A program made the translations under genes and the position numbers. Of a DNA stretch of 64,000 nucleotides, positions 25,420 through 35,036 are shown one piece after another. The DNA comes from Mycobacterium simulans (lineage in GTDB: Bacteria > Actinomycetota > Actinomycetes > Mycobacteriales > Mycobacteriaceae): assembly GCF_900232995.1 (NCBI RefSeq), contig NZ_OCVX01000004.1, positions 98,051 through 162,050 of the forward strand, in the 5' to 3' direction. Below the pieces are notes generated by a model. That model was not told where the DNA came from. It saw only the letters and a program-made list of their open reading frames with translations, and made no database searches. Each line of letters starts with the position of its first letter. Positions within the stretch are counted from its first letter, which is position 1.

Positions 25420-27417
25420 CTACTCGCGGCCGGGCCATCGAACCCGGCGTTCCGGATTCGGCGGCACGGGATTGGACTGGCCGTCGGGCGGCGCCGGCGG
25501 CGAATCCTGCGGCAGATTGAATTGCCGGCGCGGACGCTGCGGCCGCGACTGACCGTCGGCCGGCTCGGGCCGCGGCGCACGCGCAACCCGTTGTGGCCCT
25601 GCGATATTGCGATGACGGGGACTGCCACTCGCGACCGTCAGCTGCCCAGCGTCGGCAGCTGCGGCCGCCGGCGGTGCCGTAGCGGCGATCGGCGCCGGCT
25701 CCCGAATCGGTGACTGGGGCTGCCGTGCGGTGCGGGTCAAGGTGGGCTCGGTGGACAGCGATCGGCGCGGAATCGCTTCGGGTTCACCGTGTCCCAGATA
25801 GCGGTCTTCTTCGCGGCTACGGATAATTCGCACCTGCTCCGGCTCTCCAGATCCGACGGTGATCTCTATGGCCTTGTCGTCAACCTCCACCATGGTCACA
25901 TCCGCGCCGCCAATTGCTGCGGTGACCATCTGGTTGGCCGGCTCGTGCAATCGCATCACCGTTCGCGCCGGCACGGTCGTGACGGGACGTCCGTCGAACA
26001 CGGCGATATCACAGGCAAACGCGCCCGCGGTGGCATAAAACAACCGCGCACTGTCGCCGATGGCGGCCACCAGATTGTCCCAGCGCGTCCTCGAGCTGGT
26101 GTGGATGCACACCACTGCGCCGGTCACCACCGCTCGCAAGATCAGCTGCTGCGCAAGCTCAACACTGACCCGCGCTTCAATCCGGCGCCGCTGCGGTTGT
26201 CCGCTCTGGTCCCAGAGCGGCACAGCCACCATCCTTCCGTCGTCCGACTGGCCAAGCAGTTGTCCGGACGGTCCGATCGGAATCCTGAGTTCGTCGAGCT
26301 CGGAGACGCTGATCGCGGGCAGCGCGACTTCGAAGCTACGGTCGCCTCCCGGAAGTGGGGCCGCCAGCATCAGCCGTTGAACACCGGTGGGCAGTGCGAG
26401 ATTCGACCCGGGCAGCGGCCGGTAGGCCTTGCCATGGGTCACGTACCGCACCACCGAACCGACCTTGACATCGCCGGTACCCATGCCCGACAGCCGCAGC
26501 ATGACAACCGCGTCTTCGGTGCGCCACGACCACCACCGGTCCAGCTGCTCGGAATTGAGAGTGGCGGGATCGCCGACATAGGTGCTGATGTAGTTGGGAC
26601 CGGATTCCACGGTGCCCCAGCGCTCGCGATTGCCCACGGCACCAATGGGTTTGAGTAGGATCGCGGTGAGTTCATCGAGGTCTTCGGCGGACAGCGCGCA
26701 GGCACGGATCCGCTCCTGCTGCAAGCGTTGCACCACCCGATGGGTGGCCGACACCAACGCCTTGGGCGCCGCGCGACCCGAGGGGCCGCGGGCGACGATG
26801 TCGGTGAGATTTTCTTTGGCGTCCAGGCGCAATATCAGCCAGGTGCGTCGCTGCCCGATTACCGGTCGTGGACCGACGATTTCGGAGTACACCGTGCGAT
26901 AGGCCGATCCCGACGGCACATGGCGTCCGGTCGACACGATATCGATGTCAATGTTGAGGTCGTAGTGGCGCATCAGCGAGACCACCAGATCCAAAGACAA
27001 TGCGCTGTCGGTCACCGCTCGACCGGCGGCTTCATAGGTCAGCGCCGGAGCAGCAGTGATTTCGACGGCCGACACCACCATGTAGCCGTCCCAGCGCACG
27101 CCGGCGGCGCCCGCGATGACGTTGACGTCCGTCGCCGCCGGTAGTTCGTCGACCAGCGGACGCTTGCGGCGCCGCCAGAACGCCAGCACCACCGCGATCC
27201 ACTCGACCAACAACACCCGGCCCCGGATCGGAACGAACAGCGCGACAAACGCCGCCAGGCCGATAAGCACTGACGACCAAAGGAGTAGCCCAGCCCCGTT
27301 CGGCCCGGTGGTGGTGGGTACCAATGCGCACACGACGACGGTGAACACCAATGCCGATGGCGGGCCGACGCGCAGCCAACCGGTACGGTGCGCCTGCACC
27401 CGGCCGCGGCGGGTCAT
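25420..27417 (-). CDS. eccE: ESX type VII secretion protein EccE
   Basis: 665 residues. Two membrane helices lie near the N-terminus (about residues 19-37 and 44-64), followed by the EccE cytosolic domain with SAVEITAAPALTYEAAGRAV and a Pro/Arg-rich tail over the last 130 residues. The core layout is that of EccE, the peripheral subunit of the ESX membrane complex. The protein is longer than most EccE proteins because of the tail. Its start overlaps the mycP stop (ATGA). It follows eccD and mycP in the order known from ESX-2, ESX-3 and ESX-5. Confidence 0.9.
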   Translation of the reverse strand: MTRRGRVQAHRTGWLRVGPPSALVFTVVVCALVPTTTGPNGAGLLLWSSVLIGLAAFVALFVPIRGRVLLVEWIAVVLAFWRRRKRPLVDELPAATDVNVIAGAAGVRWDGYMVVSAVEITAAPALTYEAAGRAVTDSALSLDLVVSLMRHYDLNIDIDIVSTGRHVPSGSAYRTVYSEIVGPRPVIGQRRTWLILRLDAKENLTDIVARGPSGRAAPKALVSATHRVVQRLQQERIRACALSAEDLDELTAILLKPIGAVGNRERWGTVESGPNYISTYVGDPATLNSEQLDRWWSWRTEDAVVMLRLSGMGTGDVKVGSVVRYVTHGKAYRPLPGSNLALPTGVQRLMLAAPLPGGDRSFEVALPAISVSELDELRIPIGPSGQLLGQSDDGRMVAVPLWDQSGQPQRRRIEARVSVELAQQLILRAVVTGAVVCIHTSSRTRWDNLVAAIGDSARLFYATAGAFACDIAVFDGRPVTTVPARTVMRLHEPANQMVTAAIGGADVTMVEVDDKAIEITVGSGEPEQVRIIRSREEDRYLGHGEPEAIPRRSLSTEPTLTRTARQPQSPIREPAPIAATAPPAAAAADAGQLTVASGSPRHRNIAGPQRVARAPRPEPADGQSRPQRPRRQFNLPQDSPPAPPDGQSNPVPPNPERRVRWPGRE

Positions 27418-28841
27418 CGCGGCCGTCCCGGTCGGCGGGCACCCGTGGCGGCGACCACCACACCCACCACGATGAGCACCGCCACAACGGTTCCCATTAC
27501 GATGGCCGCGCCGTACTTCGGCTTGAGATCGCGCGGGCGCGGAGGTGGCGGCATTGCCAGTTGGGCCGCCTGCACCGTCGCGGCGGGTTGGCCCTCGATC
27601 GGCACGTCGTAGGTGAGCGCGGCGACGGGGTCGATCATGCCGCGACCGACCACGTTGTCGACGCCCCGCGCGGGCGCGTGTGCGGTGGTGATGATGCGGG
27701 TAATGACTTGGTGGGCTGTCAGGTTCGGAAATCGAGACCGCAGTAGCGCCGCCAGACCCGACACGTACGCCGAGGCGAAGGAGGTGCCAGCTATGGGCAC
27801 GAGTGGGCCGTCACTGCCGGGTACCCCGTTAATCACGGTGTCCCCGGTGGAACTCAGCGACACGATGCCGGATCCTGGAGCGGCGACGTCGATCCACGGC
27901 CCAGACATCGAGTTCTGCGCGCGAACGCCATCGGGCGACACGAATCCCACCGACAGCACCTGGTCGTCAAACCAGGATGGAGTCGAAATTGACGTCACGC
28001 CACCCCAGTTTCGGGGATCTTCGGGATGCGCGGGATCGACATCCGGGTTGGCCCGGCAGTTGTTCTGCTGACCGGCTCCGGCGTCGATTCCGTTGATGTT
28101 GCCCGCGGCGGCGACCACGACGGCGTCTTTGACATCGACGGCGTACTTCAGCGCACCGCCCAGCGTCGCCTGCTCGATCGGAGTGGTCGCCTTCACGCAC
28201 GACACCACGGACACGTTGATCACTCGGGCACCGAGATTGGCCGCGTGCACGATAGCCCTTGCCAGCGTGCGGATGTCACCGGCGGTCCGCGACGCCGTGG
28301 GATCGTCGGGGTTGGCCGAGCCGGCATCGGGGATGTAAGCCGCCGAGGTCTGCCGGATCGCCAGGATCTGTGCGTTGGGGGCGACTCCGATCAGCCCATC
28401 GGTGGAAGCCGGTGCGGCGCCGATGATTCCGGCCACAATGGTGCCATGCCCGTCGCAATCGTCGAAGCCGTTGCCGGCGGGCTCGACGTAATCGCCGCCG
28501 GGGATCATGCCGGGCAGCCGCGGTTGCGGTCGCACCCCGGTGTCGATGACGGCGACCATCACGCCGGCGCCAGTCGAGAAGGTATGCGCCTTGTCGAGCT
28601 GCAGTGACACCGACGGCGGCGGCGGCTTGGACAGATCCGAGTTGGGCAAAACGCCACCGACGACGCAGGCCCCGTTCTTGCGCATCGACACATCGGGGCT
28701 CGGCGGGCCGTCCGGCGGTGCGGCGCCGATATCCGGCTCGGGCGGTGGCACCGCAACAGCGGTGCCCACTGGGGTCACCGCGACCGTGGCGGCGACCGTG
28801 GCCAGCACCGCAGCCCCGCGCGCGAACGTCAGAATTTTCAT
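27414..28841 (-). CDS. mycP: Mycosin, membrane-anchored subtilisin-like protease
   Basis: 475 residues. A signal sequence covers about residues 1-30, and the subtilisin catalytic triad is intact: Asp100 (VAVIDTG), His132 (DGHGT) and Ser354 (GTSFAS), with oxyanion Asn248 (AAAGN). A C-terminal membrane helix (YGAAIVMGTVVAVLIVVGVVV) anchors it on the outside of the inner membrane. Mycosins stabilise the ESX membrane complex and process substrates. It begins four bases after eccD. Confidence 0.95.
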   Translation of the reverse strand: MKILTFARGAAVLATVAATVAVTPVGTAVAVPPPEPDIGAAPPDGPPSPDVSMRKNGACVVGGVLPNSDLSKPPPPSVSLQLDKAHTFSTGAGVMVAVIDTGVRPQPRLPGMIPGGDYVEPAGNGFDDCDGHGTIVAGIIGAAPASTDGLIGVAPNAQILAIRQTSAAYIPDAGSANPDDPTASRTAGDIRTLARAIVHAANLGARVINVSVVSCVKATTPIEQATLGGALKYAVDVKDAVVVAAAGNINGIDAGAGQQNNCRANPDVDPAHPEDPRNWGGVTSISTPSWFDDQVLSVGFVSPDGVRAQNSMSGPWIDVAAPGSGIVSLSSTGDTVINGVPGSDGPLVPIAGTSFASAYVSGLAALLRSRFPNLTAHQVITRIITTAHAPARGVDNVVGRGMIDPVAALTYDVPIEGQPAATVQAAQLAMPPPPRPRDLKPKYGAAIVMGTVVAVLIVVGVVVAATGARRPGRPR

Positions 28842-28845
28842 TGCG

Positions 28846-30405
28846 TCAGAACAGGTTCCGCAGGGCCGCGAAGGTGCCGGTTATCCAGACCACCAACGGT
28901 GGTCCGGCCAAGATCAGCAAGAACTCCAGGTTCTCCGTGCGGCGCGCCGTCAGTTCGGAGATTTTGGCGCCCGGTATCCGCAATCCGGCCAGCGCCGCCA
29001 GCACCACGGCCAGGGCGGCCCCTCCCAACACGCTGAGTTGCGCCACCGGATTGTGCGTCCCCAGCACCACGGTGATCGCCAGTCCGGCCGCCACGGCGAA
29101 AGCGCCCAGGAAGAACGTCGCCGCCTGGACACGGTCGGTCAGCGAACGCCCCCGCAACGCCAGTACCAGCGTGGTGATAATCGCCAGCGCGACTTCGCCG
29201 TAGAAGTAGTGGGTTTGCGGGTACACCGCGGCCACGGCACCGACCGCGGTGACGATCACCGCGGCGATGAACAGACCGGTCAGGTATTTGTTGGAGGCTC
29301 GGGACCGCCGCTCCAGTTGGGCGTCTTCACTTTCGGCCAACGCTACCGAGCGCACCCCGCTGGGGTCATCGAACACCTCGACGACCAGGGCCGCTTCCTC
29401 GAGTTCGCTGCGGTCGATGTCCTCCCCCGGCGGCGGCAGGCTCGGTGGCCGGACCCGTGCCAGACCCAGCGCCATCGCCTGCGCGGAGGCGATCAAGATG
29501 GCGCCCACGAGCACCGCTACTGCAGCAATCTGGCGTCCGTCGAACCCGGTGTAGACACGCACCGCGGCCGCCGCGGCACCCGCAACCGAAAGGGCGACCA
29601 CCGCGGTATGAGCGGCAATGCCAATCCCGGTCAGCCACAACACAATCAGCGACACGCCGCCGGCGGTAAAGATGCCGGCGCAGATATTGGCCGCCGTCCA
29701 ATGCCCATCGACACCGTCATAGGCGGGAACGGCCACCCAGCCGGCGGCCAGCGCCAGTGGCAGCGCGGCCAGCCCCAAGGTGTAGCTGATCTGAGTCGCC
29801 CCGCGCCGCCCCGCGATCACCGCCCCCGACACCACAATCAACGTAAGCGCGGCGGTCGGGGGCAGCCACCACGCGATGCTCGATGTCGCCCACCACGCCA
29901 CGATGCTCAGCACCGCCAGCAGCATCGAACCGGCTATCAGCGCGACCAGACCCAGCACCCGTGCGGTGCCGGGGCTAAACGACGGGAATTTCGCGGCGTT
30001 AAACTCGGCCATCGCGTCGGCCGAATCCTCGATGATCGGCCGAAACACCTCGTTGGAGTGCACTTCCCGCAGAATCAGCCGGGCGCCGTCCAGCACCCCC
30101 GCATCGGCCAGCGTGGTCGTCCGCGGGAACGCCATCCCACCTTCAACGGCCAGCGAATACACCGCCGCGCGATCGAATTCGATTGCCAGACCTTCGTTTC
30201 GGAGGGTATCGACCAGGAACGGCACCAGCCCTTCCATTACCACCGACAGCGGCGCGTGCGCCGACACCGAGGTGTCGACGAAGTAGTTGGCCACATGGAT
30301 GCACAGCCGTAGCTGCTCTGGTACCGCGGTCGCAGATCCATTCCCAGAGCCGGAGTCCGGGGCCGGCTCGGCCGGCAGCGGCGCGGCGGGCAATACCACT
30401 GACAT
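28846..30405 (-). CDS. eccD: ESX type VII secretion channel protein EccD
   Basis: 519 residues from ATG 30405, preceded by GAGGGA; a longer frame upstream overlaps the previous gene. An N-terminal ubiquitin-like domain (about residues 25-105: LRLCIHVANYFVDTSVSAH... VEGGMAFPRTTTLADAGV) precedes about eleven membrane helices. EccD dimers line the ESX pore. Charge distribution and length suit this role. It is preceded by the espI-like ATPase and followed by mycP, as in the ESX-2 locus. Confidence 0.93.
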   Translation of the reverse strand: MSVVLPAAPLPAEPAPDSGSGNGSATAVPEQLRLCIHVANYFVDTSVSAHAPLSVVMEGLVPFLVDTLRNEGLAIEFDRAAVYSLAVEGGMAFPRTTTLADAGVLDGARLILREVHSNEVFRPIIEDSADAMAEFNAAKFPSFSPGTARVLGLVALIAGSMLLAVLSIVAWWATSSIAWWLPPTAALTLIVVSGAVIAGRRGATQISYTLGLAALPLALAAGWVAVPAYDGVDGHWTAANICAGIFTAGGVSLIVLWLTGIGIAAHTAVVALSVAGAAAAAVRVYTGFDGRQIAAVAVLVGAILIASAQAMALGLARVRPPSLPPPGEDIDRSELEEAALVVEVFDDPSGVRSVALAESEDAQLERRSRASNKYLTGLFIAAVIVTAVGAVAAVYPQTHYFYGEVALAIITTLVLALRGRSLTDRVQAATFFLGAFAVAAGLAITVVLGTHNPVAQLSVLGGAALAVVLAALAGLRIPGAKISELTARRTENLEFLLILAGPPLVVWITGTFAALRNLF

Positions 30406-30442
30406 CGGTTGTCCCTCTTCTGGTTTAGCTCTTCTGATTAGC

Positions 30443-31915
30443 TCAAGCGGGCACCGCCGCCGGCGGTTGCGGGACGGTGAAGTCGTCGGCCAGCATCGCC
30501 GCCAACTCTTCGAAGGCGCGCAATGTCTTCTTGCGCAACTTTGCCAGGTCCACCACCAGACCCTCGTCGAGGTGTTTGTCAAACGGGATGCGGTGAATCT
30601 TGAGTTGCTGACGTCGCAGCACCGTCAGCAGTGAGTCCATATTGACCCTTGTCTTGCTGGTGGATTCGTTGACCACGAGCACCGTGCGGGCCAGCAGCCC
30701 CTCAAACCCGTGGAACCGCAGCCAGTCGATGGCGTTGCCGGCCGCGACCGCCCCTTGTGGCGAGGCCTGCACCAACAGCGCCACCGCGTCAGACTTCGAC
30801 AGCACCTCACGCACCAGCGGCGAATGCAGGTTGGTGTCGCCGTCCCACAGTAGCAGGCTGTAGTAATGCGAGGCTATTTCATGGACATCGCGGATATCGT
30901 CGGGTTCGAGCACCCGGTCGTCGTCGGCGCGCCATCCGTTGGCCAGCACTTGCAGATCGGTGTCGGTAGTCGACAGGAAGCGCATCACGAAATCGCGCTG
31001 GGTGAGATCTTCTTCCTGAATCAGATCGACCATAGACAGGTTCTCCGGGTGCGGTGCGGTGCGCATCGGCAGATCGCCGGACGAGGGATCGGCGTCGACC
31101 GCCATGACGCCGTCTCCGCGGACCGCGGCGAACACCTGCCCCAGCGCCGAGGTCACCGTGGTCTTGCCGGCACCACCCTTAAGGGTCAGCACCGCAATGG
31201 AATACATCTTTTGCTTGCTAGCCCGAATGCGACGCAGCACCTCGCGGTGCGCCAATTCCTTTGCGCCGGGAGCCAGTCCGAGGCCCAGGTGGTTGAGCGC
31301 TCCGCGCCAGCCAGTGTTGGCGCGCGGCGAGCGTTCTTCGGTGGCCACCTTGATCAGTTCCTGACGGATACCGGTGGCGGCGGCTTGGATCGGGGCGGCG
31401 GGCCGCCGGTACTGGTCACCTTCGGGTGCGGCGTCGGGCCGCGATCCGGGGACGGGGGCCTGCATGCGGGTCTCCACAGCCGCGCTACTACGTGACGCGC
31501 TCTCATTTCGCGTCGATGCCGGATCGGCTTGTGGTGCTCCGCGAGGCACGGCCACCTGGCCGCTGTCTTGGGGACCCGAGTGCGCCGCCTGCTGCGGGAT
31601 GGGTCCGGACGGCGGCCCCCACTGGGGTGCCTGGTGCTGCGGAGGACCCCACGGCGAACCCGGTGCCAGGGTGGGCTGGGGAATTCGCTGTGCAACGGTT
31701 TCCCGCTGCCCGGGCGGCGGAGCCGCCGCAGTCAGGGGCCCCGCGGGGGGACCCGGCAAAGGTGGTGCCGGCTGCGGAGGCTGGTCGGCGGGCACCAGCG
31801 AAGGCGGCGGTGCACTCTCCTCCGCCGGTTGGGTCTCTTGCGTCTGGGCGTCACCGGACGCGTTACCCCTGGCCAGCTGGTGCCGTCCATTCGCGAAATC
31901 GAGATCGTCGGTCAC
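30443..31915 (-). CDS. EspI-like ParA-type ATPase with proline-rich N-terminus
   Basis: 490 residues from GTG 31915, with GGGGAAGGG upstream; the earlier ATG at 31957 lies in the hairpin repeat and is less likely. The first 150 residues are Pro/Gln/Ala-rich. The C-terminal half is a MinD/ParA-type P-loop ATPase: Walker A LKGGAGKTTV at about residues 243-252, then AVDADPSSGDLP and the hydrophobic strand YSLLLWDGD. It corresponds in position to Rv3888c of ESX-2 and to EspI (Rv3876) of ESX-1. The role in substrate delivery or energy sensing is not settled. Confidence 0.85.
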   Translation of the reverse strand: MTDDLDFANGRHQLARGNASGDAQTQETQPAEESAPPPSLVPADQPPQPAPPLPGPPAGPLTAAAPPPGQRETVAQRIPQPTLAPGSPWGPPQHQAPQWGPPSGPIPQQAAHSGPQDSGQVAVPRGAPQADPASTRNESASRSSAAVETRMQAPVPGSRPDAAPEGDQYRRPAAPIQAAATGIRQELIKVATEERSPRANTGWRGALNHLGLGLAPGAKELAHREVLRRIRASKQKMYSIAVLTLKGGAGKTTVTSALGQVFAAVRGDGVMAVDADPSSGDLPMRTAPHPENLSMVDLIQEEDLTQRDFVMRFLSTTDTDLQVLANGWRADDDRVLEPDDIRDVHEIASHYYSLLLWDGDTNLHSPLVREVLSKSDAVALLVQASPQGAVAAGNAIDWLRFHGFEGLLARTVLVVNESTSKTRVNMDSLLTVLRRQQLKIHRIPFDKHLDEGLVVDLAKLRKKTLRAFEELAAMLADDFTVPQPPAAVPA

Positions 31916-31943
31916 TCGGTCATACCCTTCCCCGGCCAGCAGC

Positions 31944-32003
31944 GCGAGCAGACGCAAAGGCCCCCGAAACGCGCGGTTTTCGGGGGATTTTGCGTCTGCT
32001 CGC
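31944..32003. repeat. Hairpin related to the one at 12392-12451
   Basis: Outer arms are 15 bases and perfect (GCGAGCAGACGCAAA and its complement), with an inner CCCCCGAAA/TTTCGGGGG stem. The outer arm is nearly the same as the left arm of the hairpin at 12392. It sits between espG and the espI-like gene within the ESX operon, so it might attenuate transcription there or simply be a dispersed palindromic element. Confidence 0.65.
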
Positions 32004-32039
32004 CAACCCGAAATTCCGCCACTAACCTACTCCTGTTCC

Positions 32040-32870
32040 TCAATTTGGCCGCGGTCGCGCAGCGAACCAGTTCTTTGCCGGTGTCAATTCGACCAGGTCG
32101 GTCATCGCGGCACGAAACCGTGCGTAGGTCCCGGGCCCGAAGGTCACGTACAACTGACTGCCTTGCCGGCGTACCGCTGACACAACCCGTCCCGCGGACG
32201 TGTCAGCAACACCGACACCGGCCGGCGTTTCAAACGTGATGATCCCCTGGTCCTGGTGGTTGACAAGCTCGGCGCGCTGCCCCGAATACGTCGACATTTC
32301 ATTGAGGATCTTGGCGGCAGCATGGTTGACACCGTGGTCGCGCAGCCAGCGCAGATTCTGCCCGGGCGGGCACATTGCCAGTTCTTGAACCTCTGCCCAC
32401 GGCAGCGTCACCGACTCCAGGTCTGCCGGCGGCGGAGCGAGCTCATCCCGACTGACGCGCAGTGCTGCCCACAGGGGCGCGCACATCACTTCGTCGACGG
32501 ACTGCCCATGCGACCACACGCCTTGAATAACGACCTCGTCGTTACGGCGCAGCGCCAGCACGTGATCATCGCCGCGACGAGCCACCACGGCCCGGCGCAT
32601 CCGGTCGCCTTCCACGGCACGCAACGACACATCGACCTCGGGCCGCTCAAGGACCCACAGCCACTTATGCAACGACGGCTCCACGGTTCCGTCGGGCGAC
32701 AGCAGGCCGTTGTCTACCAAAACCGGGACGGTGTGGTCGTCAACCACGGCCTGGTCGGCCGCGTAATAGACGTTGTCAAGCAGGGCCAGCACCACGGGCA
32801 GACTTTCGATTCCCAGCAACCGCTTGAGGAACAACACCCCGTCGACGCTGAGGTGCGCCGCGGCCAGCAT
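32040..32870 (-). CDS. espG: ESX-specific chaperone EspG
   Basis: 276 residues from ATG 32870, preceded by AAGGCG. The N-terminus LSVDGVLFLKRLLGIESLPVVLALLDNVYYAAD and the later VDVSLRAVEGDRMRRAVVARRGDDHVLALRRNDEVVI are typical of EspG. EspG binds the tip of PPE proteins and keeps PE-PPE pairs soluble. The length matches the family. It lies between the esx pair and the espI-like gene, as in ESX-2. Confidence 0.88.
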   Translation of the reverse strand: MLAAAHLSVDGVLFLKRLLGIESLPVVLALLDNVYYAADQAVVDDHTVPVLVDNGLLSPDGTVEPSLHKWLWVLERPEVDVSLRAVEGDRMRRAVVARRGDDHVLALRRNDEVVIQGVWSHGQSVDEVMCAPLWAALRVSRDELAPPPADLESVTLPWAEVQELAMCPPGQNLRWLRDHGVNHAAAKILNEMSTYSGQRAELVNHQDQGIITFETPAGVGVADTSAGRVVSAVRRQGSQLYVTFGPGTYARFRAAMTDLVELTPAKNWFAARPRPN

Positions 32871-32920
32871 GTCGGATCGCCTTGGTGCGCCCAAATCGTC
32901 TGCGCGACCGGACTTTTGCC

Positions 32921-33205
32921 TCAGAACACTTGGCACTGCTGCATTTCGCAGGCCTGCATGTCGGAGGTGCCGGTGCTCAGCGCTTGGATGACGCGTTGTG
33001 AGGCTTCCTCGACACGCTCGTTGACATTGAGGTAGCGCTGAAAAGCGTCGTCGAACGACATGTGCGCATTACCAGTCCAGGTGCCGCGCAGCGACTCCCG
33101 ATGGGCAATGCCGGTCATCTTCAGTGCCACCGCGGTCGCGTGGATCTGGGTCATCTCCCCGATGCATGCTTCCATGCCGGCGTAGTTGTAGAGGATGTCG
33201 GCCAT
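32921..33205 (-). CDS. WXG100 protein (EsxA-side partner)
   Basis: 94 residues from ATG 33205 with AAAGGAGATC upstream. The helix-turn-helix hairpin carries WTG at residues 43-45 as the WXG motif. The N-terminus MADILYNYAGME resembles the MYNYPAM start of EsxH/EsxR-type proteins. The C-terminus is unusual in having two cysteines (ACEMQQCQVF), plus Cys14. It forms a pair with the next gene and would be exported as a heterodimer. Confidence 0.85.
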   Translation of the reverse strand: MADILYNYAGMEACIGEMTQIHATAVALKMTGIAHRESLRGTWTGNAHMSFDDAFQRYLNVNERVEEASQRVIQALSTGTSDMQACEMQQCQVF

Positions 33206-33232
33206 GATGGATCTCCTTTGAAGGTTGGTCTG

Positions 33233-33571
33233 TTAGGTGTAGATCGACGTGCCGAGCGCTGCTCCGGCGTGCATCACACTGGCGGCGTTGGTGGCTTCCT
33301 GGCCGTCGGTCATCTGGTAGCTCGTCTGCAGACCGGTGGTGATCCCGTTGAGGACCTCGTTGTTCTGCACGGCGGTGGAATGCACGTCGGCCAGCACCAT
33401 CTGGGCCGAGGCAGCCATGTGGCCTTGATTGACGGTTTGGAAGGTGTCCGCCGCCGCGAGCAGCCGCTGGTTGTTGCCGCGGGTCTCATCGACCAGGCCC
33501 ATGAATCCTTGGGTCTGGGCGAGATGATTGGCCGTATCCATCGAGAACGGCATGCCGGCTGTTGTCGCCAT
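33233..33571 (-). CDS. WXG100-like protein (EsxB-side partner)
   Basis: 112 residues from ATG 33571, preceded by GGAGAGG; the longer upstream frame lacks a ribosome-binding site. It is a helical protein without a clear WXG motif (a loop ETRGNNQRLLAAAD is at the expected turn) and with a flexible C-terminal part. It starts 115 bases after the PPE gene and ends 27 bases before the other esx gene. A missing Trp is common in one partner of a pair. It does not look close to EsxD of ESX-2 as I recall that sequence. Confidence 0.75.
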   Translation of the reverse strand: MATTAGMPFSMDTANHLAQTQGFMGLVDETRGNNQRLLAAADTFQTVNQGHMAASAQMVLADVHSTAVQNNEVLNGITTGLQTSYQMTDGQEATNAASVMHAGAALGTSIYT

Positions 33572-33686
33572 CAGCCTCTCCAATCTTGTGATTTCAGGGG
33601 TGAATCGCCATTCCTGGACTTCCACGCCAAGCCGGCATGGCGCACTCCGAATAGCGCTGAGTGCAAGCGTGTTTTCGGCACGAAGC

Positions 33687-35036
33687 TCATATCGCCTCCT
33701 GCCGTTCGTTGACCAGCTCCCCGGCAGACACCGTCTGTAGTTCGGGAGGCTCGGCGCCCCAAACCGGAGTCAGTTCCGGCGCGGGACGGGTGACCTTTTC
33801 TTCTTCGTCTTGCTGGGAACGGTGCATCGGATGGAGCGGGGCTATGCCAGCACCGAGCGGCCGCGTCGCCAACCCAACCGGGGAAACGGGCGCGGTTGGT
33901 GGTACTGCCCCGTCCCAGCCACTGGGAAAACGGAATCCGGTCGAGGCCGCGGACAGTCCACCCAGAGTGGGGACTCGTATCGCAGCGGTCAGTGCCGGGG
34001 CACCAATGTTGCTGCCGGCCAATCGATCCAGCGTCGGCGAAGACGGCTGGGTGTCGAAAAACCCCGGCGAATCGACCCGATGTTCGGGCGATACCTGCGA
34101 CATCAGCTGACCGATCTGAGATCCGAACTGCTGGACCTGCTGGGTGGCCTGCTGCAGCGGCTGAGTCAGCAGCTGAACCGCCTGTTGCGGGATCTGGGCA
34201 GCCTGCGAGACGCCCTGGGCCAGCTGCTGCGGGACTTGTTGCATCAGCTGCTTGCCCATCTTGTCGGTCGCGTTCTGCTGTTGCTGCTGTTGGGATTGCG
34301 CGTCGCGGTACCGGTCCAGCGCGTCGCGCGGGTCGGCTTGCTGGACGCCGGCCTTGCTCAACAGCCCGCCCATCACCGCGGCGCTGACGCCTTGGCCCAT
34401 CATCTGGCTCATCAGTTGTGCTGCCGACTCTGCCTTGCCCGCGGCAAGCATCAAGGTGTCCCCCGCACGTTCGGCGGCGACGATGGCCTGATCGATCATC
34501 GGAGGAACAACCGGAGCGCCGACCACGATGGGAATCGCCGGGATAAACGACTCGAACGCAGTGTTAGCGATGGTTGCCGCCAGGTAGGTCTCCTGCACGA
34601 CGATGTCCTGAATGGTCATCCCGACGTACTGTCCCTCCCGGATGCCGATCGGGATCGTGTTCACCCCAAGGAAATTCGTGGCGTACAAGACCGCGGTGGT
34701 GACTCGGTTGTCGATGATTTCCGCCATCTGCGCCATCGTGGTGTAGGCGGTGGTAAAAGCCGCCGCCTGATCGGCGGTTCGCCCTGCCGATGCGACGAGC
34801 TGGGCCTGAGTGACCCGCAGCCAGGCGACATATCGTGTCACCGCGGCCAGCACCGCAAGCGCCGTCGGCGACTGCCAAGCGTTCATCAGCCACGCCAGGT
34901 GCGCCTCCAAGCGGTCGGCGGCGGCCTCGTAGGCGGCCGCCGCGGCGGCAAAGGACGCAGACGCTTCCAGCATGGGCGCGGCTCCGGCACCCGACATCAG
35001 TCGGCCGGTGATCACCTCCGGGGGCGCTGCCACCAT
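33687..35036 (-). CDS. PPE family protein
   Basis: 449 residues. The PPE motif is in MVAAPPEV and the first 180 residues follow the PPE domain: WLMNAWQSPTAL has the WxG-like turn, and YAWLRVTQAQL fits the family. Residues 235-330 are Gln-rich with a helical repeat character (QSQQQQQQNATDK, QAVQLLTQPLQQATQQVQQFG). The C-terminus is acidic. There is no PPE-MPTR or PPW ending, so it most resembles the PPE68-like class encoded inside ESX loci. It is downstream of PE and upstream of the esx pair. Confidence 0.9.
   Translation of the reverse strand: MVAAPPEVITGRLMSGAGAAPMLEASASFAAAAAAYEAAADRLEAHLAWLMNAWQSPTALAVLAAVTRYVAWLRVTQAQLVASAGRTADQAAAFTTAYTTMAQMAEIIDNRVTTAVLYATNFLGVNTIPIGIREGQYVGMTIQDIVVQETYLAATIANTAFESFIPAIPIVVGAPVVPPMIDQAIVAAERAGDTLMLAAGKAESAAQLMSQMMGQGVSAAVMGGLLSKAGVQQADPRDALDRYRDAQSQQQQQQNATDKMGKQLMQQVPQQLAQGVSQAAQIPQQAVQLLTQPLQQATQQVQQFGSQIGQLMSQVSPEHRVDSPGFFDTQPSSPTLDRLAGSNIGAPALTAAIRVPTLGGLSAASTGFRFPSGWDGAVPPTAPVSPVGLATRPLGAGIAPLHPMHRSQQDEEEKVTRPAPELTPVWGAEPPELQTVSAGELVNERQEAI

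Noticed and set aside
28507..30312. Plus-strand open frame of about 600 codons
   Set aside because: It is antisense to mycP and eccD, whose catalytic and membrane features are clear. Its composition is Arg/His/Gly-rich without motifs.
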